A stretch of DNA of 64,000 nucleotides from Bacillota bacterium LX-D (GTDB lineage Bacteria > Bacillota > DUOV01 > Zhaonellaceae), in NCBI GenBank assembly GCA_031628995.1, contig JAVLUO010000002.1:186001-250000 (forward strand), written 5' to 3'. Numbering within the stretch: the stretch's first letter is position 1; every line of letters begins with the position of its first letter. Both the position numbers and the translations under genes were made by a program. Positions 53,225-62,356 of this stretch are shown here, piece by piece. The notes under the pieces were generated by a model that saw only the letters and a program-made list of their open reading frames with translations, made no database searches and was not told the DNA's origin.

Positions 53225-53995
53225 ATGGTAAATAAAGTAGAAATATGTGGAGTAAATACCTCAAAATTACCTGTTTTATCCAACGAAGTAATGCGGCAAT
53301 TATTTCAAGACATTAAGAACGGAGATCAATTTGCTCGCAACAAACTGATTAACGGAAACCTGCGCTTAGTGCTAAGTGTGATTCAACGTTTTACCAATAG
53401 AGGTGAATTTGTAGATGATTTGTTCCAGGTAGGGTGTATTGGCTTAATGAAAGCTATTGATAATTTTGACCTAGATCAAAATGTTAAGTTTTCTACTTAC
53501 GCAGTGCCAATGATTATTGGTGAGATTAGGCGTTATTTACGTGATAATAACCCCATCCGGGTAAGTAGATCTTTACGAGATGTGGCTTACAAGGCGTTAC
53601 AAGTAAGAGATGCTTTAGTCAATAAAAATTCAAGGGAGCCATCAATCTCTGAAATTGCTGCAGAGTTAAAAATACCGAGGGAAGAAATTATTTTTGCCTT
53701 AGATGCAATTCAAGAGCCTATATCCTTATTCGAGCCTATTTATCATGATGGGGGCGACCCAATTTTTGTAATGGATCAAATTGGCGATGAAAAAAATCAG
53801 GATGGCAATTGGCTGGAAGTAATTGCAGTCCGGGAAGCTTTAAGTAAGTTAACGGAAAGAGAAAAACTTATTTTAACTTTAAGGTTTTTTGAAGGAAAAA
53901 CGCAGATGGAAGTAGCTGAAGAGATAGGTATATCTCAAGCTCAGGTGTCAAGACTAGAGAAAGCTGCTTTAAATCATATGCGTAAATACGTCTAG
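53225..53995 (+). CDS. sigG: Forespore sporulation sigma factor SigG
   Basis: SigG (256 aa). N-terminal NKVEICGVNTSKLPVLSNEVM is the SigG hallmark; region 2 NGNLRLVLSVIQRFTNRGEFVDDLFQVGCIGLMKAIDNFD, RDNNPIRVSRSLRDVAYKALQVRD, and region 4 GKTQMEVAEEIGISQAQVSRLEKAAL. GGAGG lies upstream of the ATG. Cotranscription with spoIIR, 11 bases downstream, is likely. Confidence 0.97.
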   Translation: MVNKVEICGVNTSKLPVLSNEVMRQLFQDIKNGDQFARNKLINGNLRLVLSVIQRFTNRGEFVDDLFQVGCIGLMKAIDNFDLDQNVKFSTYAVPMIIGEIRRYLRDNNPIRVSRSLRDVAYKALQVRDALVNKNSREPSISEIAAELKIPREEIIFALDAIQEPISLFEPIYHDGGDPIFVMDQIGDEKNQDGNWLEVIAVREALSKLTEREKLILTLRFFEGKTQMEVAEEIGISQAQVSRLEKAALNHMRKYV

Positions 53996-54006
53996 GGGGA
54001 GCGAAA

Positions 54007-54642
54007 ATGTTACGGAGAGGGTTAATAATTACGGGGATTGTTTTTTTTGTGGGGTTATTTTGTTGGGCTTACAACCAGGAACAAGCTATATCTGCTTTTG
54101 ACAGCTCAAACTTAATACGTTTTCACGTTATTGCCAACAGCGATACTGTTGAAGACCAGGCTTTAAAAAGAAAAGTACGGGATGTTATTATTACCAAAGT
54201 AGGTCGGGATTTTGCCAATGTAAGTTCTGTAGAGGAAGCTAAAGCTGAAGTTATGGCAAACATGCAGGACATTGAGAAAATTGCCCAAGATGAGGTAAAG
54301 GCTTGGGGTAAAGATTACGATGTTCAAGTATTGTTAGGCAATTTTGATTTTCCTACCAAATCCTATGGTAATTTTACTTTACCGGCAGGAAAGTATGAAG
54401 CTTTAAAAGTAGTTATTGGCAGTGGCCAAGGACACAATTGGTGGTGTGTGCTTTTTCCGCCCTTATGTTTTATAGATATTTCTAAAAGTTTGGCGCAAGG
54501 TGAGTCACCTGAAGTTGCTGCTTTAAATTCGGCAACAGACTCTCCTCCTAAGGTAGAAGTAAGATCTAAATTAGTAGAAATTATCCAAGAGAAAATAGAA
54601 CAGCAAAAGGAAAAATTTAGGTTATCCAGAAATTCCATTTAA
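54007..54642 (+). CDS. spoIIR: Stage II sporulation protein R (SpoIIR)
   Basis: SpoIIR (211 aa) is secreted from the forespore to activate SpoIIGA and so SigE. N-terminal signal/anchor helix (about residues 5-22), then LIRFHVIANSDTVEDQALKRKVRDVI, the YGNFTLPAGKYEALKVVIGSGQGHNWWCVLFPPLCFID core and a charged tail. GGGGGAGCG lies before the ATG. Its signalling partners spoIIGA-sigE are 1 kb upstream. Confidence 0.95.
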   Translation: MLRRGLIITGIVFFVGLFCWAYNQEQAISAFDSSNLIRFHVIANSDTVEDQALKRKVRDVIITKVGRDFANVSSVEEAKAEVMANMQDIEKIAQDEVKAWGKDYDVQVLLGNFDFPTKSYGNFTLPAGKYEALKVVIGSGQGHNWWCVLFPPLCFIDISKSLAQGESPEVAALNSATDSPPKVEVRSKLVEIIQEKIEQQKEKFRLSRNSI

Positions 54643-54653
54643 AAATCATTTAG

Positions 54654-54691
54654 GGCAGATAGTTATTTGAAAAATAGCTATCTGCCTTTTT
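54654..54691 (+). terminator. Terminator after spoIIR
   Basis: GGCAGATAGTTATTT (54654-54668) pairs with AAATAGCTATCTGCC (54672-54686) with one G-U over a three-base loop, then TTTTTT. Confidence 0.92.
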
Positions 54692-54769
54692 TAATTTGGA
54701 TTAATTTTATTGACAAGATTTAAAGTTAGTTTTCATATATTTATACGGGCAGTAAAAGGAGGGTTGATA

Positions 54770-55033
54770 ATGATAAAAGTCTCCGATTTGCGGACTCTTG
54801 ATGTGATTAATGTGTTAGATGGACGCAGTTTAGGAGTTATTAAAGATATAGATTTAGATATTGAACAAGGAAAAATAAATGCTTTAGTTTTACCAGGTAC
54901 TAGTACTAGTAGGTTTATGGGTCTTTTCGGCAAGAACGAAGATATGGTAATTTCCTGGGATAAAATTAAAAAACTAGGAGTTGATGTGATTTTAGTTGAG
55001 GTTAGTACATTTGTTGACCCAAGACACGAATAA
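54770..55033 (+). CDS. ymxH: YlmC/YmxH-family sporulation protein
   Basis: 87-aa PRC-barrel protein of the YlmC/YmxH family, sporulation-associated with unknown mechanism. The pattern MIKVSDLRTLDVINVLDGRSLGVIKDIDLD and GKINALVLPG is diagnostic. ATG 54770 has AAAGGAGGG seven bases upstream; the longer reading from 54710 lacks one and adds a non-conserved leader. It is a single-gene unit between two hairpins. Confidence 0.9.
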   Translation: MIKVSDLRTLDVINVLDGRSLGVIKDIDLDIEQGKINALVLPGTSTSRFMGLFGKNEDMVISWDKIKKLGVDVILVEVSTFVDPRHE

Positions 55034-55073
55034 TTTCTAGCTTCTGCCGAAAAAGCAAGAAAAAAGCTAGAAA
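55034..55073 (+). terminator. Hairpin after ymxH
   Basis: TTTCTAGCTT (55034-55043) pairs perfectly with AAGCTAGAAA (55064-55073) across a 20-base loop. No T-run follows on the plus strand; a weak terminator or 3'-end element. Confidence 0.5.
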
Positions 55074-55141
55074 GAACCAATATACTGTGAATATTGTCAG
55101 GAAATGCTTGTCATGTTGACTAAATCTTACACCTTCTTCAA

Positions 55142-55194
55142 TTGACATACTAGATATGGTAGGGATATAATTGTTTGTACACTAGATATAGAGG
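55142..55194 (+). promoter_or_regulatory. nrdR promoter with two NrdR boxes
   Basis: SigA elements TTGACA (55142-55147), 18-base spacer, TATAAT (55166-55171). Two NrdR-box-like 16-mers overlap it: ATACTAGATATGGTAG (55147-55162) and ACACTAGATATAGAGG (55179-55194), matching ACACwATATATwGTGT at about 11 and 13 of 16 positions. The boxes share ACTAGATAT and are 32 bp apart, three helical turns, as known NrdR box pairs are. Confidence 0.75.
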
Positions 55195-55206
55195 TGGGGG
55201 AGATGA

Positions 55207-55680
55207 ATGCGTTGTCCTTTTTGCAATTATAATGATTCAAAGGTACTTGATTCCCGCCCGGTGGAAGAAGGAGCAGCCATTAGACGGCGTAGGGAATGTT
55301 TAGAGTGTAACAGGCGTTTTACTACCTATGAGAAAGTTGAAAATATTCCCTTAGTAGTCGTTAAAAAAAGCGGTCAAAGAGAATTCTTTGATTCCCATAA
55401 ACTTTTGGTAGGTTTAATTAGAGCTTGCGAAAAGAGACCTATTCCTTTAGAAAAATTAGAGGGAATTACTGCGGATATTGAAAAAGAACTCCTTAACGAT
55501 GTAGAAAGGGAAGTAAAGAGCGAGAAAATTGGACAATTGGTAATGAACAGGCTTAAAGATTTAGATCCTGTTGCTTATGTTCGCTTTGCTTCAGTATACC
55601 GTGAATTTAAGGATGTGCAAACTTTTATGCTAGAATTACAAAACTTATTAGAAAATCTAAATAAAAAACAGGAGGACTAA
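55207..55680 (+). CDS. nrdR: Ribonucleotide reductase repressor NrdR
   Basis: NrdR (157 aa) represses ribonucleotide reductase genes when dATP is bound. N-terminal zinc ribbon [17 protein letters not shown] with the second pair [16 protein letters not shown], then an ATP-cone ([20 protein letters not shown]). GAGGTGGGGG precedes the ATG. It is two bases ahead of nrdD. Confidence 0.97.
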   Translation: MRCPFCNYNDSKVLDSRPVEEGAAIRRRRECLECNRRFTTYEKVENIPLVVVKKSGQREFFDSHKLLVGLIRACEKRPIPLEKLEGITADIEKELLNDVEREVKSEKIGQLVMNRLKDLDPVAYVRFASVYREFKDVQTFMLELQNLLENLNKKQED

Positions 55681-55681
55681 A

Positions 55682-57694
55682 ATGTTCACTCAAATTAAAA
55701 AAAGAGACGATAGAATTGTCCCCTTTGACGAGACAAAAATTACTGAAGCTATTTTTAAAGCGGCCAAAGCAGTTGGTGGAGAAGATAAACAAACAGCCAT
55801 GGAGCTTACTTTGGAGGTCTTAAAAAGTTTAAAAAAAACCTTTAACGGTAATATATTTACAGTTGAGGATGTTCAGGATGCAGTGGAAAAAGTTTTAATT
55901 GAAACTGGACATGCTAAAACGGCTAAAGCTTACATATTATATAGGGATAAAAGAACAAGAATTAGAGATGCCAAATCGGATTTAATGGATGCGGTTGAAG
56001 AAATTTTAGTTGAGACCAGCAAGGAAAATGCTAATGTTAGCAATTCACCTTCGGCGAAGATGTTACAGATTGCTAGTGCTGCCAGTAAAAAATATTATCT
56101 AAGCCGTTTAATTCCGGAGGAATTCTCCACTGCTCATATTGACGGAACTATTCATATTCACGATTTGGATTTCTATGGAAAGACCTTGACTTGTGTACAA
56201 ATTCCTTTAGGGGATTTGTTAAAAAATGGCTTTAACAATGGACATGGCTATATTCGCCCTCCTAAACGTCCGTCTTCAGCAACAGCTTTGGCGGCTATTA
56301 TTTTGCAAAGCTGTCAAAATGATATGCACGGTGGACAATCCTTCCCATTCTTTGACAAGGATATTGCTCCTTATGTAGCTGATGCAACAGAAGAAGATAC
56401 ATATCAAGCCATGGAAGCTTTTATTTACAATTTAAATTCCATGCATTCCAGAGCAGGGGCTCAAGTACCTTTTAGCAGTCTTAATATTGGTACTGACACC
56501 AGCGAAGAAGGCAGAAAGGTGATTAGAAATCTTTTACTTGCCTATGAAAAAGGTTTAGGCAGAGGGGAAAACCCTATTTTTCCAAATATAATTTTCCGCT
56601 TAAAAGAAGGAATTAATTTTAATCCAGGTGATCCAAATTACGATTTGTTTCTACTAGCAATGCGTGTAGCTGGCCGCAGAATGAACCCAACCTTTAGTTT
56701 TATGGATGCTTCTTTTAATAAGGAATACGGAGACCAAGTCAGTTATATGGGCTGTCGTACCCGCGTTATGGCTAATCGCCGGGGGCCGGAGGTAGCTGAA
56801 AAAAGAGGTAATCTTTCCTTTACAACTATTAATTTACCTAGGTTGGGGATATTGGCCCAAGGCAGTCTAAGCAAGTTTTACGGATATTTAGACGAGGTAC
56901 TGGATTTAACTGTCCGTCAATTATACCATCGTTTTTGGGTTCAGGCTAAATTAAAAGTGAAAGATATGCCTTTTTTAATGGGACAAGGTATCTATCTTGA
57001 TTCTGAAAAATTAGAAGAGGACAGCCCCATTGAACCCGTGATTAAGCATGGCACTTTATCTGTAGGTTTCATTGGATTGGCTGAAACTTTGACAGCTTTA
57101 ATCGGCAAACATCATGGTGAAAGCCATGAAGCCCAAGTAATTGGGCTGCAAATTGTGGAATATATGCGCAAGAAAATCGATGCTTATGCCCAGGAGTATA
57201 ATTTGAATTACACACTGTTGGCAACACCGGCAGAAGGACTTTCTGGACGGTTTGTTAAGCATGATCTTGGTAAATTTGGCAGAATACCTGGGGTAACGGA
57301 TAAAGAATACTATACAAATTCTTTCCATATTCCTGTTTCCTACCCTATTACTGCTTTTGAAAAGGTTTCTTTAGAAGGACCTTATCACAAATTTACTAAT
57401 GGGGGACATATAAGTTACATAGAATTACAATCTCCACCTATGGCTAATATTGAAGCTATCCAAGCATTATTAAAGCAAATGAAAGAAAGTGATATGGGGT
57501 ATGCTGGAATCAATTTTCCCATTGATTTTTGCACTGCTTGCAGCCATCAAGGAGTAATTGCCGAAGAAACTTGTCCAGTTTGTGGCAGCGGTCCTATCCG
57601 CAGGGTACGAAGAATAACAGGGTATTTCAGTACAGTTGACCGCTTTAATGATGCTAAAAAAGCAGAGCTTAGAGACAGAGTTCCTCATAAATAA
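55682..57694 (+). CDS. nrdD: Anaerobic ribonucleoside-triphosphate reductase NrdD
   Basis: NrdD (670 aa), the class III glycyl-radical reductase. N-terminal ATP-cone (about residues 4-95), active-site region LQSCQNDMHGGQSFPFFD, a MGCRTRV segment, a C-terminal zinc site (CTACSHQG, CPVCGSG) and the glycyl radical loop RRITGYFSTVDRFN near residue 646. The radical-SAM activase NrdG is not encoded nearby. AGGAGG lies before the ATG. Marks growth without oxygen. Confidence 0.96.
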   Translation: MFTQIKKRDDRIVPFDETKITEAIFKAAKAVGGEDKQTAMELTLEVLKSLKKTFNGNIFTVEDVQDAVEKVLIETGHAKTAKAYILYRDKRTRIRDAKSDLMDAVEEILVETSKENANVSNSPSAKMLQIASAASKKYYLSRLIPEEFSTAHIDGTIHIHDLDFYGKTLTCVQIPLGDLLKNGFNNGHGYIRPPKRPSSATALAAIILQSCQNDMHGGQSFPFFDKDIAPYVADATEEDTYQAMEAFIYNLNSMHSRAGAQVPFSSLNIGTDTSEEGRKVIRNLLLAYEKGLGRGENPIFPNIIFRLKEGINFNPGDPNYDLFLLAMRVAGRRMNPTFSFMDASFNKEYGDQVSYMGCRTRVMANRRGPEVAEKRGNLSFTTINLPRLGILAQGSLSKFYGYLDEVLDLTVRQLYHRFWVQAKLKVKDMPFLMGQGIYLDSEKLEEDSPIEPVIKHGTLSVGFIGLAETLTALIGKHHGESHEAQVIGLQIVEYMRKKIDAYAQEYNLNYTLLATPAEGLSGRFVKHDLGKFGRIPGVTDKEYYTNSFHIPVSYPITAFEKVSLEGPYHKFTNGGHISYIELQSPPMANIEAIQALLKQMKESDMGYAGINFPIDFCTACSHQGVIAEETCPVCGSGPIRRVRRITGYFSTVDRFNDAKKAELRDRVPHK

Positions 57695-57719
57695 TTTTTT
57701 ATTTTAATCTGATATTAAC

Positions 57720-57749
57720 TTGACATTATCTAATTTCTTTTAATATACT
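57720..57749 (+). promoter_or_regulatory. Promoter of the aroF leader
   Basis: TTGACA (57720-57725), 18-base spacer, TATACT (57744-57749). It begins 26 bases after nrdD and would give a leader of about 260 bases before aroF. Confidence 0.65.
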
Positions 57750-57786
57750 ATAATATAGGTTAAAAGTTTTTTAGGAGGCATTTGTA

Positions 57787-57924
57787 ATGCATAATCCTTT
57801 GGCAAGCAAAATAAATCAAGTAAATAACTTTTATTTTAAGAACTGGTGCTTTTATTTTAGCACTGGTTATTTGCGTTGCCAAAAGAATATCCAACAACCG
57901 CCTAATGAGCTAACCTTTGAATAA
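57787..57924 (+). CDS. Aromatic-rich leader peptide of aroF (candidate attenuator)
   Basis: 45-aa ORF with AGGAGG eight bases before ATG. Residues 15-28 read FYFKNWCFYFSTGY: four Phe, three Tyr and one Trp in fourteen. The FYF codons are repeated in a duplicated 11-mer, CTTTTATTTTA (57828-57838 and 57849-57859). RNA pairings cover this part: 57841-57850 with 57859-57868, 57808-57815 with 57830-57837, and an enclosing helix 57798-57807 with 57873-57883. A terminator follows and then DAHP synthase. It reads as a sensor of charged Phe/Tyr/Trp-tRNA; no homologue is known to me. Confidence 0.7.
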   Translation: MHNPLASKINQVNNFYFKNWCFYFSTGYLRCQKNIQQPPNELTFE

Positions 57925-57963
57925 TTTTAACTTAGATTAGTAAGTTTCTATCTAAAGAAAATT

Positions 57964-57993
57964 AATAAGACTCATTGGAGTCTTATTTTTTTT
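57964..57993 (+). terminator. Attenuator terminator ahead of aroF
   Basis: AATAAGACTC (57964-57973) pairs perfectly with GAGTCTTATT (57978-57987) over ATTG, followed by TTTTTT to 57993. It lies 39 bases after the leader peptide stop and 27 bases before aroF, so it must be read through for aroF to be made from the leader promoter. Confidence 0.88.
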
Positions 57994-58020
57994 ACATTCA
58001 TTTTTAAGGAGGAGATTGAA

Positions 58021-58866
58021 ATGAGCGTAGTTTTAAAAAACGATACTACTTTATTTAGTATCAATTGTTTACAGAATCCAGAACCTACAGTTATTAAAGT
58101 TAAGGATAAAACTATTGGTGGTAAAAAAATTGCGGTTATTGCTGGTCCATGTTCTGTGGAAAGTGAGGAACAAATCGTTGCTATTGCCGAAGCAGTTAAA
58201 AAAGCTGGGGCAACTTTTTTAAGAGGAGGCTCATTTAAGCCTAGAACCTCACCCTATAGTTTCCAAGGTCTACGGGAAGAAGGATTAAAATTATTGCAGA
58301 TTGCTCGGGAGCAGACAGGGTTACCGGTAGTAAGTGAAATTATGGCTATTAGTGCCATTGAGACTTTCGTGGAATGTGTAGATATTATCCAAGTAGGTGC
58401 CCGGAACATGCAGAATTTTGAGCTGCTGAAAGAACTAGGTAAAATAAAAACTCCTATTTTACTGAAACGGGGTTTAAGTGCCACTATTGAGGAATGGCTT
58501 ATGGCTGCAGAATATATTTTAGCAGAAGGGAACCCTAATGTGATTCTGTGTGAAAGAGGTATTCGTACTTTTGAAAATTACACTCGCAATACCTTAGACT
58601 TAAGCGCCATTCTCGCCGTGAAGAAACTTAGTCATTTGCCTGTCATTGTAGATCCAAGTCATGCTACAGGTAAGTCATGGATGGTTGAGCCCTTGTCTCA
58701 GGCTGCCATAGTCACTGGTGCAGATGGTTTGATTATTGAAGTCCATAATGATCCGGAAAATGCCAAGTGCGATGGTCCACAATCGATTAAACCAGATGAA
58801 TTTGCATCTTTGATGATCTCTTTAAAAGAATTAGCGAGGATGAAAAATAGGGTCATTAGTAATTAA
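58021..58866 (+). CDS. aroF: 3-deoxy-7-phosphoheptulonate (DAHP) synthase
   Basis: First enzyme of the shikimate pathway (281 aa), of the type I-beta / KdsA-like group. Core motifs: [10 protein letters not shown] near residues 39-48, [17 protein letters not shown] near 67-83, [10 protein letters not shown] near 127, LKRG, and [12 protein letters not shown] near 211-222. Only about 30 residues precede the barrel, so the ferredoxin-like regulatory domain of Thermotoga-type enzymes is absent or vestigial. AAGGAGG precedes the ATG. Confidence 0.95.
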   Translation: MSVVLKNDTTLFSINCLQNPEPTVIKVKDKTIGGKKIAVIAGPCSVESEEQIVAIAEAVKKAGATFLRGGSFKPRTSPYSFQGLREEGLKLLQIAREQTGLPVVSEIMAISAIETFVECVDIIQVGARNMQNFELLKELGKIKTPILLKRGLSATIEEWLMAAEYILAEGNPNVILCERGIRTFENYTRNTLDLSAILAVKKLSHLPVIVDPSHATGKSWMVEPLSQAAIVTGADGLIIEVHNDPENAKCDGPQSIKPDEFASLMISLKELARMKNRVISN

Positions 58867-58931
58867 TTAGTTAGAAAGGAATTGTTAAATTAGTAAAAAG
58901 CAGCTGCTTTATTTATTTAAAATAGAATATA

Positions 58932-58969
58932 AAAACGACCACATTGATTTACTCAGATGTGCTCGTTTT
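58932..58969. terminator. Bidirectional terminator between aroF and trpA
   Basis: AAAACGA (58932-58938) pairs with TCGTTTT (58963-58969) and CACAT (58940-58944) with ATGTG (58957-58961), with one C-C mismatch between; loop of twelve. It sits between convergent genes and can serve both. The gap 58867-59004 holds no supported gene. Confidence 0.75.
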
Positions 58970-59004
58970 CGTGCGGCCTTTAACTGCCATTTAAAGATTA
59001 GTTG

Positions 59005-59793
59005 CTATAATACATGATTAATTGCACGTACTAAATGTGTAACATTAGCGATAACTTCACCTTTATCCTTACTTTTTTCCATTTCATGAACAATGGCACT
59101 GCCTACGATAATCCCATCACAATAGTCTTTAAAATCCTCAGCCATTTCAGGACCAGAAATTCCAAAGCCCAAAGCCCTTGGTAAGTTGGTACATGCTGCA
59201 ACTTCTTTCATATATTCTTTAATATCCGTATTAATTTTACTCCTTTGGCCGGTAACACCTGTTGTAGAAATACAATAAACAAAGCCTCCAGCGTTGGCGG
59301 TTATTTGTTTTATTCTCTCATGGGAAGTAGGCGCTACCAGAGGGATTAAGTGTAGCCCATAGGCACCCATATTGCCTAACAACTCATCTCGTTCTTCTAA
59401 AGGTAAATCCGGCACAATTAGCCCATCGATGCCTGCAGCGGCGGAAGCTGCTAAAAATCGCTCCACACCATAGGTGAAAATGGAATTATAGTAGACGAGA
59501 AAAACTAAGGGAACGTTGCTTAACTGTCTAATTTTCCTTACAGCTTCCATGATTCCAGCTATGGATGTTCCTCCTTCCAATGCTCTATTGGCTGCCCTTT
59601 GGATAACAGGCCCATCTGCAATAGGGTCGGAAAAGGGAATGCCTAGTTCGATAATATCTGCCCCTGCTTTTTCCAGCTCCAAGGTTAGAGCATAAGTAGT
59701 TTCTAAACCTAGGTCTCCCCCCATAATATAGGTAATCATGGCTTTTTTCCCCGTATTTTTTAAGTGATCAAATTTTTTAGTAATTCTATTCAT
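59005..59793 (-). CDS. trpA: Tryptophan synthase alpha subunit TrpA
   Basis: TrpA (262 aa) cleaves indole-3-glycerol phosphate. Catalytic Glu and Asp are in [17 protein letters not shown] (about residues 46-62); [11 protein letters not shown] and the phosphate-binding GFGIS and VGSAIV segments are present. It overlaps trpB by four bases. Last gene of the operon. Confidence 0.97.
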   Translation of the reverse strand: MNRITKKFDHLKNTGKKAMITYIMGGDLGLETTYALTLELEKAGADIIELGIPFSDPIADGPVIQRAANRALEGGTSIAGIMEAVRKIRQLSNVPLVFLVYYNSIFTYGVERFLAASAAAGIDGLIVPDLPLEERDELLGNMGAYGLHLIPLVAPTSHERIKQITANAGGFVYCISTTGVTGQRSKINTDIKEYMKEVAACTNLPRALGFGISGPEMAEDFKDYCDGIIVGSAIVHEMEKSKDKGEVIANVTHLVRAINHVL

Positions 59794-60974
59794 AAGTCTT
59801 CCCCCAATACTTGTACAATAGTATCTACATCTTTGTCCCCTCTGCCGGAAAGGTTAATGACAATTATTTTTTCCCGGGAAAGTTGAGGCGCCAATTGTAA
59901 AGCATAAGCAACGGCATGGGAACTTTCAATGGCAGGGATAATCCCTTCTAGTCTTGACAATTTGACAAAGGCAGCTACAGCTTCTTGATCCGTAATCGGT
60001 ACGTACTGTGCTCGGCCAGTTTCCTTATAAAAAGCGTGTTCAGGGCCAATGCCCGGATAATCTAGACCGGCGGAAATAGAGTACACAGGCATAATCTGAC
60101 CTTCCTGGTTTTGCAATACATAGGTTTTCATACCATGAATAACCCCAATGCTTCCTTTAGAAATAGTAGCAGCATGCTGATCTGTGTCTACTCCTAAGCC
60201 TCCTGCTTCCGTACCGATTAATTTAACTTCCTCATCTTCATAAAAAGGAGCAAACATACCCATAGCATTGCTGCCTCCCCCCACACAGGCAATAATGTAA
60301 TCAGGAAGACGTTTTTCCCGCTCTAAAATTTGTTTTTTAGTTTCGTCACCAATAATTCTCTGAAAATCCCTAACCATAGTAGGGTAGGGATGAGGTCCCA
60401 TGGTAGAACCGATGACATAAAAAGTGTTAGCTACATTAGTAACCCAGTCTCGAAAGGCTTCGTTGACTGCGTCTTTCAGGGTGCCTGTGCCTAATGCTAC
60501 ACAGTTTACCTTAGCGCCTAAAAGCTTCATGCGAGTTACATTGAGGGCTTGCCGGCGAATATCTTCCTCACCCATATAGATTTCACATTGCATCCCAAAC
60601 ATAGCTGCTGCCGTAGCTGTGGCTACCCCATGCTGCCCTGCTCCTGTTTCAGCGATTATCCGTTTTTTGCCCATTCTTTTGGCTAAGAGTATTTGCCCTA
60701 AAACATTGTTGATTTTATGAGCTCCAGTATGGTTTAAATCTTCTCTTTTCAAATAAATCTTAGCACCACCCAGCTCATTAGTTAGGTTATGGGCAAAGTA
60801 CAAAGGAGTTGGCCGACCCGAATATTCTTTAAGGTAATAGAGATACTCAGCCTTAAAGGTCTCATCCCCTTGGACTTTCTCATAATTTTTCTCAAGTTCT
60901 AACAAAGCATTCATTACGGTTTCAGGTACATATTGTCCTCCAAAAATGCCAAATCTGCCTGCCGGATTTGTCAT
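59790..60974 (-). CDS. trpB: Tryptophan synthase beta subunit TrpB
   Basis: TrpB (394 aa), PLP enzyme joining indole and serine. The PLP Lys is residue 87 in [17 protein letters not shown], the cofactor loop GGGSNAMG and [10 protein letters not shown] are conserved. Type 1 length and start ([13 protein letters not shown]). Overlaps trpF by four bases. Confidence 0.98.
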   Translation of the reverse strand: MTNPAGRFGIFGGQYVPETVMNALLELEKNYEKVQGDETFKAEYLYYLKEYSGRPTPLYFAHNLTNELGGAKIYLKREDLNHTGAHKINNVLGQILLAKRMGKKRIIAETGAGQHGVATATAAAMFGMQCEIYMGEEDIRRQALNVTRMKLLGAKVNCVALGTGTLKDAVNEAFRDWVTNVANTFYVIGSTMGPHPYPTMVRDFQRIIGDETKKQILEREKRLPDYIIACVGGGSNAMGMFAPFYEDEEVKLIGTEAGGLGVDTDQHAATISKGSIGVIHGMKTYVLQNQEGQIMPVYSISAGLDYPGIGPEHAFYKETGRAQYVPITDQEAVAAFVKLSRLEGIIPAIESSHAVAYALQLAPQLSREKIIVINLSGRGDKDVDTIVQVLGEDL

Positions 60975-61576
60975 TTGGCTCTCACCCTTTCTATAAATGT
61001 CTTTAGTTTTACGTAGTCTTTACAACCATTTGTTTCGACTCCACTGCTAACGTCAACGGCAAAAGGATTAACACTGGCAATTGCCTGCTCCACATTGTCT
61101 GGATTTAAACCTCCTGCTAAAATGAGGGGTGCCGGTAAAGATATCTCTTTAGTAAGATTCCAATTGAAAGTTTGGCCAGTTCCTCCCATGCGACCTTTGA
61201 CGGCAGTATCCAATAAAATACCATTAACTTGATAGGACAGTGCTTCCTCTAAACTGAATAGATTTTGAACTCTAATGGCTTTCCATATGTCTGGAGTATA
61301 GTATTTCATGGTCTCAGGTGGTTCTGAGCCATGTAATTGGACAATATCTAGTTGTAATTCTTTAGCTACCTCATTAACCACATGGTAGTTTTCATTTACG
61401 AATACTCCCACCTTTTGAATATCTGTTGCTAAATTGGCTACTAGTTTTTTAGCTAAACTTAAATTAACTTGCCTGGGACTTGGGGCAAAAACAAAACCCG
61501 CATAGTCAACTTGTAATTCATTGGCATAAGCAATATCCTCTAACCGCCTCAGACCGCATACTTTAATTTTTACCAC
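60971..61576 (-). CDS. trpF: Phosphoribosylanthranilate isomerase TrpF
   Basis: TrpF (201 aa), TIM-barrel isomerase. Active-site Cys in KVCGLRR near residues 5-11, [14 protein letters not shown], a QLHG strand, [19 protein letters not shown] near residue 121 and [10 protein letters not shown] near residue 153. Begins with GTG; GGGGTGA at the end of trpC serves as ribosome site. Confidence 0.96.
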   Translation of the reverse strand: MVKIKVCGLRRLEDIAYANELQVDYAGFVFAPSPRQVNLSLAKKLVANLATDIQKVGVFVNENYHVVNEVAKELQLDIVQLHGSEPPETMKYYTPDIWKAIRVQNLFSLEEALSYQVNGILLDTAVKGRMGGTGQTFNWNLTKEISLPAPLILAGGLNPDNVEQAIASVNPFAVDVSSGVETNGCKDYVKLKTFIERVRAK

Positions 61577-61582
61577 TTAATT

Positions 61583-62356
61583 TCACCCCATTTTCAGCTC
61601 TGCTAATAAGTCTTTAATCTGCCCAGCTTTCATAAATGCTTCACCAATGAGGACAGCGTCTACTCCCAAGGAATTTAAATACTGCATATCTGCGAGGTTA
61701 TGAATGCCGCTTTCCGATACTTTTACAACTTCAGCAGGTATTGTAGTGATTAATTTCTCTGTATTTTTTAAACTCACTGTAAAGTCATGTAAATTTCTAT
61801 TGTTAATGCCAATAATAGGAACATTGGCTTCCAGGGCAATTTCCAGCTCTTTTTCGTCATGGACTTCCACTAAACAGTGAAGTCCTAAAGCGGTTGCCAG
61901 CTGGTAAAAGTGCTTTAAATTTTTCCCAATTACAGCCACTATCAGTAGTACCGCATCTGCTCCCAATACTTTAGATTGATAAATTTGATATTCGTCAACG
62001 ATGAAATCTTTACGCAACAGGGGGCAATCCACAAGGGGTTTTACCTCTCCAATAAATTGGTCAGCACCTAGAAAATATTTTTGCTCCGTTAAGATAGAAA
62101 TGGCATCTACATTTCCCCTCTGATAGTCTTGGGCAATTTCTCTAGGTTGAAAATTTTCCTTTAAGATACCTTTAGAGGGGGATGCTTTTTTAATTTCACC
62201 GATAATATTAATTCCTTTATCCTTAGTTAAAGCTTTATAAAAATCTCTGGCAGGTTCCACAAAAGCTATTTTTTTCTGCAGTTCCTGAAGAGGAGTCTGT
62301 TCTTTTTCCAGTACTAACTGCTTTTTTTTGTGAAGTACAATTTCATCTAAAATCAT
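61583..62356 (-). CDS. trpC: Indole-3-glycerol phosphate synthase TrpC
   Basis: TrpC (257 aa). Motifs: [12 protein letters not shown] near residues 51-62, [26 protein letters not shown] near residue 113, [16 protein letters not shown] near residue 179 and SESGIHN near residue 210. Overlaps trpD by four bases (ATGA). Complete. Confidence 0.97.
   Translation of the reverse strand: MILDEIVLHKKKQLVLEKEQTPLQELQKKIAFVEPARDFYKALTKDKGINIIGEIKKASPSKGILKENFQPREIAQDYQRGNVDAISILTEQKYFLGADQFIGEVKPLVDCPLLRKDFIVDEYQIYQSKVLGADAVLLIVAVIGKNLKHFYQLATALGLHCLVEVHDEKELEIALEANVPIIGINNRNLHDFTVSLKNTEKLITTIPAEVVKVSESGIHNLADMQYLNSLGVDAVLIGEAFMKAGQIKDLLAELKMG

Noticed and set aside
57787-58020. T-box riboswitch ahead of aroF
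   Set aside because: No AGGGTGGNACCGCG-type T-box sequence or specifier-loop layout is seen; the leader peptide explanation fits better.
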